This document shows positions 1 through 9,603 of a DNA stretch of 64,000 nucleotides, piece by piece. A model generated the notes under the pieces. It made no database searches. It was given only the letters and a program-made list of their open reading frames with translations, and was not told where the DNA came from. Numbering within the stretch: position 1 is the stretch's first letter; each line of letters begins with the position of its first letter. Position numbers and translations under genes: made by a program. This stretch comes from Sesamum alatum (taxonomy: Eukaryota; Streptophyta; Magnoliopsida; Lamiales; Pedaliaceae): the NCBI GenBank assembly GCA_034509735.1, contig JACGWO010000005.1, forward strand, positions 23,926,383 to 23,990,382, read 5' to 3'.

Positions 1-2167
1 AATAAGATGAGTGTTCGTCACCAATGTACCTTCTTTGTTGCGCTCATCTTACATTTATTAAAACGGTGTTTTAACTTATATCGCAACAAAGCCACAGACC
101 TTGGTTAACACACTCGTGCAATTGGGCCACGCATTGGATGGTGGTCATGAAACCGAACTGATTAAGAGTTGGGTCTGAAACGTTCCAAGTCGAGGACCTC
201 GAGACAGGGCATTGAGAGTCCTATTGAGACTTGAGTCAAGAGTCGTTGTTCATTGGATGAGTGCCGTGTTTCATCGGCGACAGGCGTGGGACGCCTACAC
301 AATCTTGATGGGTTGGTCGAGCTGTGGTCGAGCCGACTGGGCTGAACTCGCGGGATCATCATATGGAAGCCTTGAAGGCTTGGTCGGTATGAATTGGTTT
401 TCCCCGGTTTCGATAGTACGGGAGTAATCCTCAGACTTGAGGGATCATGGCAGTCGCGTGCACATGACGGCTGTATCTTGGATCTGGCGAGAGGTAATCA
501 ATTCTGTAAGATGATTATCATAAGCCTTGTCCAGTGCAGTTCGGAATGTGTAGCGAGGATGGTGGATTCCAAAAGAGGATCCGTCCCCTGTCAGTATATG
601 ACAGAGGTATCTCCTATGCGCTCGAAGACACGTTCATGCTGTTTAAGCTGTGGCCACAGTGGTTGGTCGAACAAGGAATGGTTTCCTGTGTTGACGCAAT
701 GAAGCATGTGTGGTCTCGAGTATTAAGCATAGATGCCTAGTCAAGGATGGGAACCGACGCCCCAATTCCATATCCTAGACTAAGGCCGGAGACGGTAGAC
801 GAAAGGATCGTACCTGTACGGAATCGGTGCCTAAATGTTCACAGCCAATTCACCTAGTCTCTCTAGTGCTATAAGACCGTTGCTAGACGGCCACCCATGG
901 TAACGGGCCCTTGTGGGACACGGGCCCAAGTCTATGCTGAGGGTGAACCTAAAAGGTCACACACAAATCACCGGAGGAGGTTGAGAGATCGACTTGGAGT
1001 CAATCTCGAAGGATAAAAATAAGTAATTGGATTACTTAAGGGAAAGTCCATTGGATGGACGGGCCGATATTGTATCGGGCTTCCGTTTAATCGGTAAATT
1101 GGATTTTCGATTAAATATGGAAAGTTGAGAACGTTGAGACGTTGGATCTTTTAATTGGATTAAAAGATCAACGGGAAAATAATTTAAATGGACGTTAAAT
1201 TGGATTTAATGTTGGATTCATCGTAATTGGATTACGATAAAATCCGGTCCGTTAAATTATAACCCGAGAGGAGAAATAATTCCTATTTTGGAATAGGAAG
1301 AAGTTGGACTTCTTCCCTTAATTAAACATGGCTGACATGCTCCCTTGGAGGAAGCAAAATCAGCCATGTTTTCATGCTAGGTGGTATGTTGACTTATCTT
1401 CTTTGGAAAGAGACAATCAACTCCAATCAAGCTCTTCCCTTTTGGTATGATTTGATCATACCATAAATTTTGGTAGGCTTGATTGAAGAATTGATGGTGA
1501 TTGATTGGAATGAATCTAGACATCCTTGGATGAACCTAGACACATTCCAATAATCACATTAATTATGTATATATATTAGAATATACAACACTAAGTATAA
1601 GTGATTCATTATTCATCTTTTTCTAGGAAAAAGAGAAGACAAAAAAAAAAAATCCTCTCATCTCTCTCAAACTCTCAGGCCTCTCTCCCTCTCTTACACT
1701 TGTGTTCTTCACTTGATTTTGAATAAGAAGAAGAACAAGTAAGTTTAAGAGAGCACTAATTCATAGTGTTCTTCTCTTAAATCGATTCCTTCTTAAACCG
1801 TTCGTTTTCTAGCAGAAGAACGTATGATTCTTCCGGTGTGGTGTGGATCACCTTTGGAGAATCCATACGTTTGGATTTCGTGAGCATTCCGGAGAAGGAA
1901 CAACATAAGTAGCCGGGAGCATACGCTAAACAATAAAGGTAACGGTTTATTACGCTTTGATTGATTATATATATATTATCTATGCCCTATGTGTTTAATA
2001 TTCATTTCCAATATTTACACATCCTACATCGAACGCCCCGGTTGAGCACCCAAGGGCACAACCCTTCGGAATTCATATTTTAAATTAAGATTTGATTTGA
2101 TTTTACGCACTATTTCCTCGCTTTCCTCGCTTCCGCTCGCGCTCCCGGCGGATCCGCTTGTCCTTCA
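1..2167 (+). mobile_element. Copia LTR, family B, right part of an LTR inserted in the A1 5' LTR
   Basis: Aligns along its length with the full family-B LTR at 37,983-40,196. The first roughly 90 bases lie off the window. It ends at 2,167 in ...tccttca, the same terminal CA as the full copy. The next bases, gcttg, continue a family-A LTR at an internal position (compare ...tacgcttggagg at 9,817-9,828), so this LTR was inserted into the A1 5' LTR with gcttg as the likely target duplication; its left copy is outside. It could be a solo LTR or the 3' LTR of a longer element. Short open frames inside it are not coding. Confidence 0.85.
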
Positions 2168-3244
2168 GCTTGGAGGTAGGTCCATGAAATCAGTCTCGCC
2201 GAATCAGTCCGGAAATCTCCAAGTCAAGGAATCTCGAAAATGGGGTACCGAGATTCCCTTGAGACTTGCACTAAGCATCTGCTGTCGTATTTCATCGACG
2301 GGTGACGAAGGTCGTCTAAGCAGTGTTAGTGGGTTAGCCTGCTAGGGAGCAGCTGACTGAGGTGACTTCGCGGAAACCATCTTACGGAGGACCTTGAGTA
2401 GGGTCGGCTAGGTATGACGTGTATTCCCGGTTCCAACGGTACAAGTCAAGTCCTTTGACTTGAGGAACTGCTGAGCTTACCTGTATATCAGGGTTTGAAT
2501 CTTAGATATGGTGAGAGATTGCCAAGAAGCACTTGAGTAGTCATAAGCCATGTCTAGTGCAGCTCTGGTGTACAGAGTGACAGTAAGTCCTCCAAGAAAG
2601 GATCTGTCTCCTGTCAAAAAGGCATTGACAGTTGAGTCTCACATATGCTCTGTGTCTTGTCCTAAAATCTGTGGCTACAGTAACTGAACAGAAGGGAAGG
2701 TTTCCCTTGCGGCGTTTAAGTAAGGACAGACCAACACTTAGTTCCAAAACGGGTACCTGCAATTTTCGTGCCCTAGACCTTAAGTGGTGAGGCGGAAGAC
2801 GGAAGGACAAGTGTACTGTTGAGCCTAAATGTTCATCCCCGAATATTCACCTAGTCTCTAGTGCCATGGACCGTTGCTAGATGGCCACCCATGATAACGG
2901 ACGGATTCTAGGAATCTGACCAAGTCTAGCTTAAAGGTGAACCTAAAGAGTCACACACAATCCACACACATTAAGTATTTAATTTAGAATTAAATATTGG
3001 GGAAATGGAATGATTAAAATTGGATTTAATCGGGTCCTTTAATTTTCTTTGAGAGAATTTATTCCTTTTATTAAATAAAAGGGATTAATCTAATAAATTA
3101 GATTTATTAGAAAATTAATTTAATGGGCCTAGAATAAATATTTATATTTATTTATTGCCCTTTGGAATTAAATAGGTTTTAAATATTCCATTAAATTAAA
3201 TTAATGGTTGAGATTAAAAGGAGAGATGGATGGCTAGGATTAAA

Positions 3245-3357
3245 TTTGACTAGGTCAAATACTACTTTGACTAGGACTTTGACTAGGTCAAAATCCTAGT
3301 CAAATTAGTCTTCTAGAGTTGGAGTTTGAAGAGGATTAAACTCCTCCTCTATAAATA
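3245..3357 (+). promoter_or_regulatory. LTR promoter: W-box-like cluster and TATA box
   Basis: Bases 3,245-3,306 hold three TTGAC cores and three GTCAA cores, partly arranged as TTGAC-4 nt-GTCAA. A TATA box, TATAAATA, lies at 3,350-3,357. TTGAC is the core of WRKY-bound W-boxes, which are known to drive stress-induced transcription of plant genes and some LTR elements. That WRKY factors act here is inference. Equivalent arrays occur in the other family-A LTRs. Confidence 0.6.
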
Positions 3358-3397
3358 AGTCCTAGCCCTTTCATCATTAGAGTGATGATGAAACTCC

Positions 3398-3398
<1 letters not shown>

Positions 3399-3429
<31 letters not shown>
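3399..3429 (+). repeat. (AC)n microsatellite in the A1 5' LTR
   Basis: About 15 AC units start roughly 40 bases downstream of the TATA box, so they would lie in the transcribed part of the LTR. The matching place in the 3' LTR (11,040-11,060) holds only about 10 units. Confidence 0.95.
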
Positions 3430-3430
<1 letters not shown>

Positions 3431-3906
3431 CTCGGCTCTCTCATCTCTCCCTTTTCATCCGCCCTCTCTCTTCTCTCTCACAAGAATATGTTTCTTGTTC
3501 TTTTGTTCTTGGAACAATTGAACGTAGGAGGATTAATCCCGTTAATCTAATAACGTGTGATTGATCCATCCTCTCCAAAAGACTTGTTCGTTCGCTAGCA
3601 CGACGTGCAAGATACGTGGGTGGATTGCGTGTTACTATTTGGAGAATCTCACATACGGGATTTGGTGCAAAACGGGGAACAACGCGAGTACCGGTTAGAA
3701 GACGAAAACGACAATCGGTAGGTTCCGATTTATTTTTCGTCCCTCTCTTTATTTTTTTATCCTATGGCCTGCATGATTATTTCTATGCTTTTAATTCATG
3801 AGATACACCGAACACCCGGGAACTTCAAGGGTACACCCCTTGAACGTGTTTTTTAATTTACGTAAAGCATGTTTAAATTTTTGTTATTTAATTATATACC
3901 GCGCTT

Positions 3907-5526
3907 CGAAAGGCCGCGCGCGAATGCGCGCACGGGCGGGCGCCTCCAGGTGCGCGCACGCGCGATAGCGTGTGAAGGGGCCGCGCGCACACAGACGATG
4001 GTGTCTGCGCGCCGGTCTATTAGGGTTTTTCCCCTTTTTATTTTATTCTATTTTTCAGTTTTAATTTTAATTAATTCTGAAAATTCATTTTTGTTCAATT
4101 TTTGGCAAATTTTCTAAGACATTATTTTAGGAGGTAAAATTATATTGGATTTGGAATCGCGGGGATAATTTACCTAGAGATAATGAGAAAAGGTCTTTCT
4201 AAAACGAGAAAATATTATTACCAACGGTTGTACCATATTTTCATACGTTACACATTTATTTTTATCTTGGATAATTATGATTGGTAATTATATGTTGTTA
4301 GCATGTATTTTATGTGATTGGATCATATGATTATGTGTGTTGGATGGAAATGGATGATCACGAGCCCTAGACCGAATGTATGGTTTAATTTTCTGTTGGG
4401 CCTGTGTGCCTCGTTTACTGCTTTCTCTTTCTCCCTTTCTAGTTGTCTTGGAATAATAAGGCATTCTACCTTCCTCCTTATGTACTCCCCCCGGGTTTTC
4501 GCTGAGGTTTCTATTTTTTAATATGTAATGAGAGTAGAATAGAAGTGAGGTTTATTTTTATGTAATTGGTGGAGAAGAAGGAAGGTCCACATGGAGAGCC
4601 CAGACCGGAGGTTCCAAGGCATTTCCATGAAGAGAAGAAAGAGAAAAGAGACCAAGGCCCATCAGAATGATGATTGGGTTACTATTAATGTAATAGTGTA
4701 GGACCAACCCTAGATTGACCATAGATCCACTGCAGGCTCAGTGGGTCGCATAGGATTCGGGCTCGTGATCATCCAACAGCGGCGTGCTAGGATTTAATTT
4801 TCCATGTGGTTATTATGATGGATGAATGGTGTTTTATTTATCATATAACTGCTGTGGATGCAATTTATTTTCGCATTATGGATGGATGTGTTAATATCTA
4901 TTTATGAGATCTCGGTCATTTACTACTCTCACATTGGTTGGACCAATGTCCAAATATTAGACCTTAGACAAAGTGGACATGGACTCTAGGAGTTCGTCCA
5001 TGCCTTCCAATCCATGACATAGTGAGGAAGTTGATTTAGGTCGATAGCATGGTCTCACGAGTCGTGGCACGTCTATCGTACTTAAACGAAGCTACACTAT
5101 GTCGTGAACGAAAAAATAGACCGCTGTTGCCTATCTCACGGGTCGTGGAGGTAGCAGTGGGTCTATGGCTCGGTTGATTGGGTCGGGTCTAACGCCCGAT
5201 TAACATGATTCGCTTGGAGTCCTCGGGATCATGTGAAAGGGTGAGGCAAACAATATTGAGAATCTCGTGGAACGAGAATGGTATGGCATACCTCCCACAG
5301 GATTCTTCCCATGCGAATCGTAAAAACAGGGTATGGGGAAATTCGCTGTGGATCCCAAGCTCACTAGGAAAAGGTTTCCCAAAAACAACGTTTGAGAGTA
5401 ACGTGTTTTCGTATAAATAGTGGGAGCATTAAATGACTAAAGACCAAGCATTTAATTATATATATCAAACCCCTGTCTTTTAAAATTTGCTGATCGCGAA
5501 CTCTGCTTTTTAAATGTAGATTTAAA
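3907..5526 (+). other. A1 untranslated leader with GC-rich module
   Basis: Noncoding stretch between the LTR and gag. Bases 3,907-4,018 are very GC- and CpG-rich, unlike the AT-rich surroundings. The rest aligns with the leaders of A3 (30,240-31,733) and A2 (18,286-19,760, opposite strand). No tRNA primer site is visible, because it was lost in the deletion at about 3,906. A structured block lies at 5,013-5,292. I see no gene in it; the short open frames are not conserved in the other copies. Confidence 0.8.
5013..5292 (+). promoter_or_regulatory. Conserved five-hairpin RNA structure in the A1 leader
   Basis: Hairpin 1: outer stem 5,013-5,024 with 5,095-5,106, inner stem CGATAG/CTATCG (5,042-5,047 with 5,073-5,078), loop motif at 5,053-5,067. 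Hairpin 2: 5,124-5,132 with 5,149-5,157, loop motif at 5,134-5,148. Hairpin 3: TCGGG/CCCGA (5,183-5,187 with 5,195-5,199). Hairpin 4: TCTCGT/ACGAGA (5,263-5,268 with 5,272-5,277). Hairpin 5: GGTAT/ATACC (5,280-5,284 with 5,288-5,292). All have counterparts in A2, A3 and B with compensating base changes. A role in dimerisation, packaging or translation is inference. Confidence 0.65.
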
Positions 5527-6925
5527 ATGTCTAAGAACCCACTTTCCACCATACTTGAGACGAACAAATTCAATGGAACCAATTACAACGATTGGTTGCA
5601 CAATCTCAGGATAGTCCTGGATTACGAGAACCAAGGCTACATCATGGACGAGCCTCTCCCTAGGACCCTACCGGAAGGATCCACACCGGAAGAACGTGAG
5701 ACGTTCGAGACTTGGCATAAGAATAACCGGAAGGTCCGTAGCGTCATACTTGCTTCGATGACAAATGAGATTCAAAAGCAATATGAAAGGCTAGACGATG
5801 TCCCTTCCATTATGGCTCGCCTTAGGGGTTGCTATGCAGTCCCGGACCGGCATACTAGGTATGTCGCGACTAAGGCATTCTTTGGGAACTAAAATGACAG
5901 AAGGATCCTCTGTACAAGAGCACGGGGTTTAAAATGCTTACCCTGGTGGAAAAGCTCGAGGACCTAAAGGCAGGCCTCGATAATGAAACGTACATAGATG
6001 TGATCCTTCAGTCACTCCCACCCTCCTTCGACCAACTTATTGTCAACTACAACATGAACGCACTTGAGAAGGGCATTCATGAGTTGATCAATATGTTGGT
6101 GGCAATACGAGGCAACGACCAAAAAGTCCTCGCCTTCGGTATTGTTTGGAGGTGCTTCAACTTCCATAACGAAAGGCAAGGGTGCCGGACGTTGGAAAAG
6201 GAAGAAAGGGAAGGGACAAGCCGTCAAAGCAACTACGAACACTAAGAGTGTTCCCATTGCCAAAGAGGGGAAAGGAAAAGGAAAGGGAAAGGTTGTCACC
6301 AAGCAACAGTCGAGGGTATATGACATATGTATCAATTGCAGTGAGAAAGGGCATTGGAAGAGGGAGTGCCCCAAACTCTTCTCAAACCAAGGTATATTTG
6401 TGATTGAGGTCAATATGGTCACTAATTCTGCCTCTTGGGTATTAGATACCGGCTGTGGAGCTCACATTTGCAATGATTTGCAGGTGCTGAAAAGAAGCAG
6501 AAAACCTGGGTAGCGGGATATGATCCTGAAGCTTGGGAAATGGCAAGGCCATCTCGGCAGATAGCAGTAGAATTCGCCACTCTAGTAGTTAGTGATCGTA
6601 TTAGCATAGAATTAGAGCAAGTTTATTATGTACCCAGTATGATCAAAAACATCATTTCCATTCCATTGTTAGACAATAGTGGTTATGAGTTTATGATCAA
6701 TAAAAATTGCTTTTATTTGATAAGGTGTGGAATTGCTCATCTACTTGGTACACTTAACAATGCGCTCTATATCTTGCAACAAACGAACTTTTTTCTAAAT
6801 GCTCAACAAAAATGTAATTATAGATAATAACGGGAACGTACGACTGTGGCACGCTAGGCTAGGTCACATATCCCAAGATAGGATGAAAAGATTGGGTAGA
6901 CTCAAAGAACCTAGAGGTAGGGGAC

Positions 6926-7636
6926 TTGAGTGAGCTACCAACCTGTGAATCCTGTCTAAGAGGGAAAATGACCAAGAAGCCCTTTGTAGGACAAAGCAGG
7001 CTTGCCACAGGTTTGTTGGACTTGGTCCATACAGACGTATGTGGACCACTAAGGACGCAGGTCCGAGGTGGGTTCTCCTACTTCATAAGCTTTACCGATG
7101 ATCATTCACGGTATGGTTATGTTTACCTGATGAGGTACAAGTCTGAAGCTCTTGAGAGGTTTAAAGAATTCAGACTTGAAGTGGAGAACCAAACCAACTG
7201 TAAAATTAAAGTCCTACGGTCAGACCGAGGTGGTGAATACCTTAGTACCGAGTTGCTTAATTGTCTAAAAGAAAATGGTATAATATCTAAATGGACACCT
7301 CCCGGAACACCACAATTGAATGGTGTCTCTGAAAGGAGGAATCGAACCCTGTTGGACATGGTTCGATCCATGATGAGTTTTATCAAATTGCCCTTATCCT
7401 TTTGGGGCTACGCATTGGAAACGGCGGCCAAGTTGCTAAATTTAGCGCCAACCAGTGTATTGACCCAAACGCCATATGAAATATGGCACGACAAGCCTGC
7501 ATCCTACAACTACTTGAGAGTGTGGGGTAGCCCCGCATACGTCAAGAGGTTAGTGGGAGATAAGCTAGAATCTAGGTCCGGCTTAAGCAGGTTCGTTGGA
7601 TACCCTAAAGAAACTACGGGTTTATTACTTTTATGA
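6926..7636 (+). pseudogene. A1 integrase segment (longest open part)
   Basis: A 236-codon open segment. It begins at the zinc-binding CxxC (C7, C10; the HX4H half lies just upstream, across a frameshift at about 6,893). The catalytic triad looks complete: D37 in HTDVCGPL, D100 in LRSDRGGEY, E136 in NGVSERRNR, giving D-x62-D-x35-E as expected of an rve/DDE integrase. A one-base insertion near 7,620 ends the frame. This is the best-kept enzyme segment of A1. Confidence 0.85.
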
Positions 7637-8523
7637 CCCCTTGGAATAAAAGGTGTTTGTTTCAAGGAATATAGTGTTCTTGGAGAAAGGCTTTCCAGAG
7701 GATATCCAACCTGATGAACTGATCCTTGAGGAATCAAGTGATGGAAACCAGTCATCAGAAATAGCCGCGGATTCCTCACTTAGAGAATTCAGGATAGATA
7801 CCCGTAGGGCTGACCGACCTCGAGAAGTCCAGCATGCTAGGCATGTAGGACAGCCTCAGGAATAGCCAGCCCCGATGCCTAAACCGCCAGCTCCTATACA
7901 GTCAGCGCCCACAGTTACCACTGACGTTCCCGTTTTCCGTAGGTCTACTAGAGAGTCCAGACCTCCAGTGAGATATGGCTTTCTAAATACGGCCAGTCTA
8001 CTGGATAACGATCCTAAGACATACGGAGAAGCGATGTCTGACATCGACTCCGAGAAATGGCTTGAGGCCATGAAAATCGAAATGGATTCCATGAGCGAGA
8101 ACCAAGTCTGGAGACTTGTAGATCCACCAAAAGGTGTTAAGCTAGTTGGCTGTAAGTGGGTCTACAAGCGCAAACTTGGTGTTGAAGGAGAAGTCACAAC
8201 TTTTAAAGCTAGGCTTGTAGCTAAAGGGTACACTCAATGACCCGGGGTTGATTTTGAGGATACCTACTCGCCGGTAGCCATGGCTAAATCCATTCAGATC
8301 CTGCTCGCCGTAGCAGCATGGTATGACTATGAGATATGGCAGATGGACGTGAAAACGGCCTTCCTCAATGGTTTCGTTGAGGAAGAGATCTATATGGATC
8401 AGCCGGAAGGTTTCACGGTCGCTGGAGAAGAACAGAAGGTCTGTCTTCTCCAGAAGTCCATCTATGGCCTCAAACAAGCATCCGAAAGTTGGAACATTCG
8501 CTTTGATGAAGTGATACGGGGCT

Positions 8524-9288
8524 ATGACTTCATCAAAAATGAATCCGACCCTTGTGTATTACAAGAAGGTCAATGGGAGCTCTATAGTGTTCCTAGTGCT
8601 TTATGTGGATAACATTCTACTCATAGGTAATGATGTTAGAATATTGGGTGACACAAAAGCATGGTTGTCAACCCAGTTTTCCATGAAGGACTTGGGTGAA
8701 GCCTCCTACATCCTAGGCATCCAGATTGTCAGGGACAGATCTAAAAGGATGTTAGAGCTCACCCAAAACTCGTATATGGAGAAAGTCCTAAAGAGATATC
8801 GAATGGACAACTCCAAACGAGGATTCCTTCGCATGAGGCATGGGATCAAGTTATCCAAGAAACAGTCCCCGCAGACTGATGAGGAACTTGAAAGGATGAA
8901 AGTCATCCCCTATGCTTCTGCCGTAGGTAGCACCCAATATGCGGTCCACTGCACATGGCCTGACATTGCTTATACTTTGGGCGTGACAAGTAGATATCAG
9001 TCTTGTGCTGGAGAGGCACATTGGAATGCTGTTAAGGGCATCCTTAAGTACCTAAGGAGGACTAAGGAAATGTTCTTAGTCTATGGCAATGGAGAACTGA
9101 TCCTGGAAGGCTTTAGCGATGCTAGCTTCCAGTCTGATGGCGATGATGCCAAGTCTCAATCGGGTTATGTATTCAGGCTCAATGGAGGAGCGGTGGCTTG
9201 GAAAAGTTCCAAGCAAGCAACCACTGCTGACTCCACCACTGAGGCCGAATACATACCAGCTTCAGAAGCTGCCAAGGAAGTGGTTTAG
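8524..9288 (+). pseudogene. A1 reverse transcriptase C-terminal part and RNase H start
   Basis: A 254-codon open segment starting in the palm domain. Residues 27-30 read YVDN; the second catalytic Asp is Asn (GAC to AAC at 8,611). RNase H begins around residue 198 (FSDASFQSD), with the TEAEY glutamate near residue 240. The frame ends at a TAG at 9,286, and a last RNase H piece continues at 9,289-9,477 and on to 9,588 past another stop. The earlier RT motif MDVKTAFLNG (about 8,343) is intact in the preceding segment. Confidence 0.85.
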
Positions 9289-9591
9289 ATGAGAAACTAC
9301 ATCCAAGAGTTGGGTGTGGTGCCTAGCATCGCCGAGCCCGTTGTCATCTTTTGTAATAACAACGGTGCAATAACGCAAGCAAAGGAACCAAGATCTCATC
9401 ATCGTTCCAAACACATTCTTAGACGCTACCATCTTCTAAGAGAAATGGTAGGAAGAGGTGACGTTCGGATGGACTGAGTCAACTCAGCAGACAACACAAC
9501 CGATCCGCTGACAAAGCCTATGTTGTAGAGCACTCATACGCAACATCTTGAGAATATGGGGATTAGACATATGGGCGATTGACTTTAAGGT

Positions 9592-9603
9592 CAAGTGGGA
9601 GAT
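9592..9603 (+). promoter_or_regulatory. A1 polypurine tract
   Basis: The purine-rich caagtgggagat directly precedes the TGTTAGA start of the 3' LTR. The same tract precedes the 3' LTR in A2 (14,221-14,232, opposite strand), B (29,504-29,515) and A3 (35,760-35,771), as expected of the plus-strand primer of LTR elements. Confidence 0.8.

Larger units (their letters stand above)
2168..3906 (+). mobile_element. A1 5' LTR, truncated at both ends
   Basis: Colinear with the A1 3' LTR (9,604-11,125 plus 13,367-13,824). The U3 start is missing because the family-B LTR sits at 2,167. At the right end the match stops near ...ccgcgcttc at about 3,906, where the 3' LTR continues with ...cgggacgatccacaatctttca. 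The LTR end and the primer-binding site are therefore deleted and GC-rich leader follows directly. The two A1 LTRs differ at scattered bases and small indels, so the insertion is not recent. Confidence 0.85.
5527..9588 (+). pseudogene. A1 copia gag-pol polyprotein, broken
   Basis: One degraded frame of about 4.06 kb, starting at an ATG (product begins MSKNPLS, as in A2, A3 and B). Order: UBN2-type gag (5,527 to about 6,100), lysine-rich tail and intact zinc knuckle CINCSEKGHWKREC (6,330-6,371), protease with DTG (about 6,445), pre-integrase HHCC and integrase (about 6,845-7,640), reverse transcriptase (about 7,980-8,800), RNase H (about 9,110-9,588). Single-base insertions shift the frame near 5,885, 5,927, 6,101, 6,893, 7,620 and 8,556. 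In-frame stops include 6,825, 7,863, 8,238, 9,286 and 9,475. The reverse-transcriptase box reads YVDN instead of YVDD. It cannot make a working polyprotein; integration must have used an earlier intact copy. Confidence 0.93.

Noticed and set aside
162..740. Several overlapping open frames near the left edge
   Set aside because: They lie inside a family-B LTR, are not kept in the homologous LTRs at 37,983 and 61,807, and show no domain.
3869..4117. Open frame with Arg/Ala-rich product
   Set aside because: Product of the GC-rich leader module and adjoining AT-rich leader; not conserved in A2, A3 or B.
6012..6422. Antisense open frame of 136 codons opposite gag
   Set aside because: Its counterparts in A2, A3 and B are mirror images of conserved gag codons; low stop frequency follows from gag codon use, with no domain of its own.
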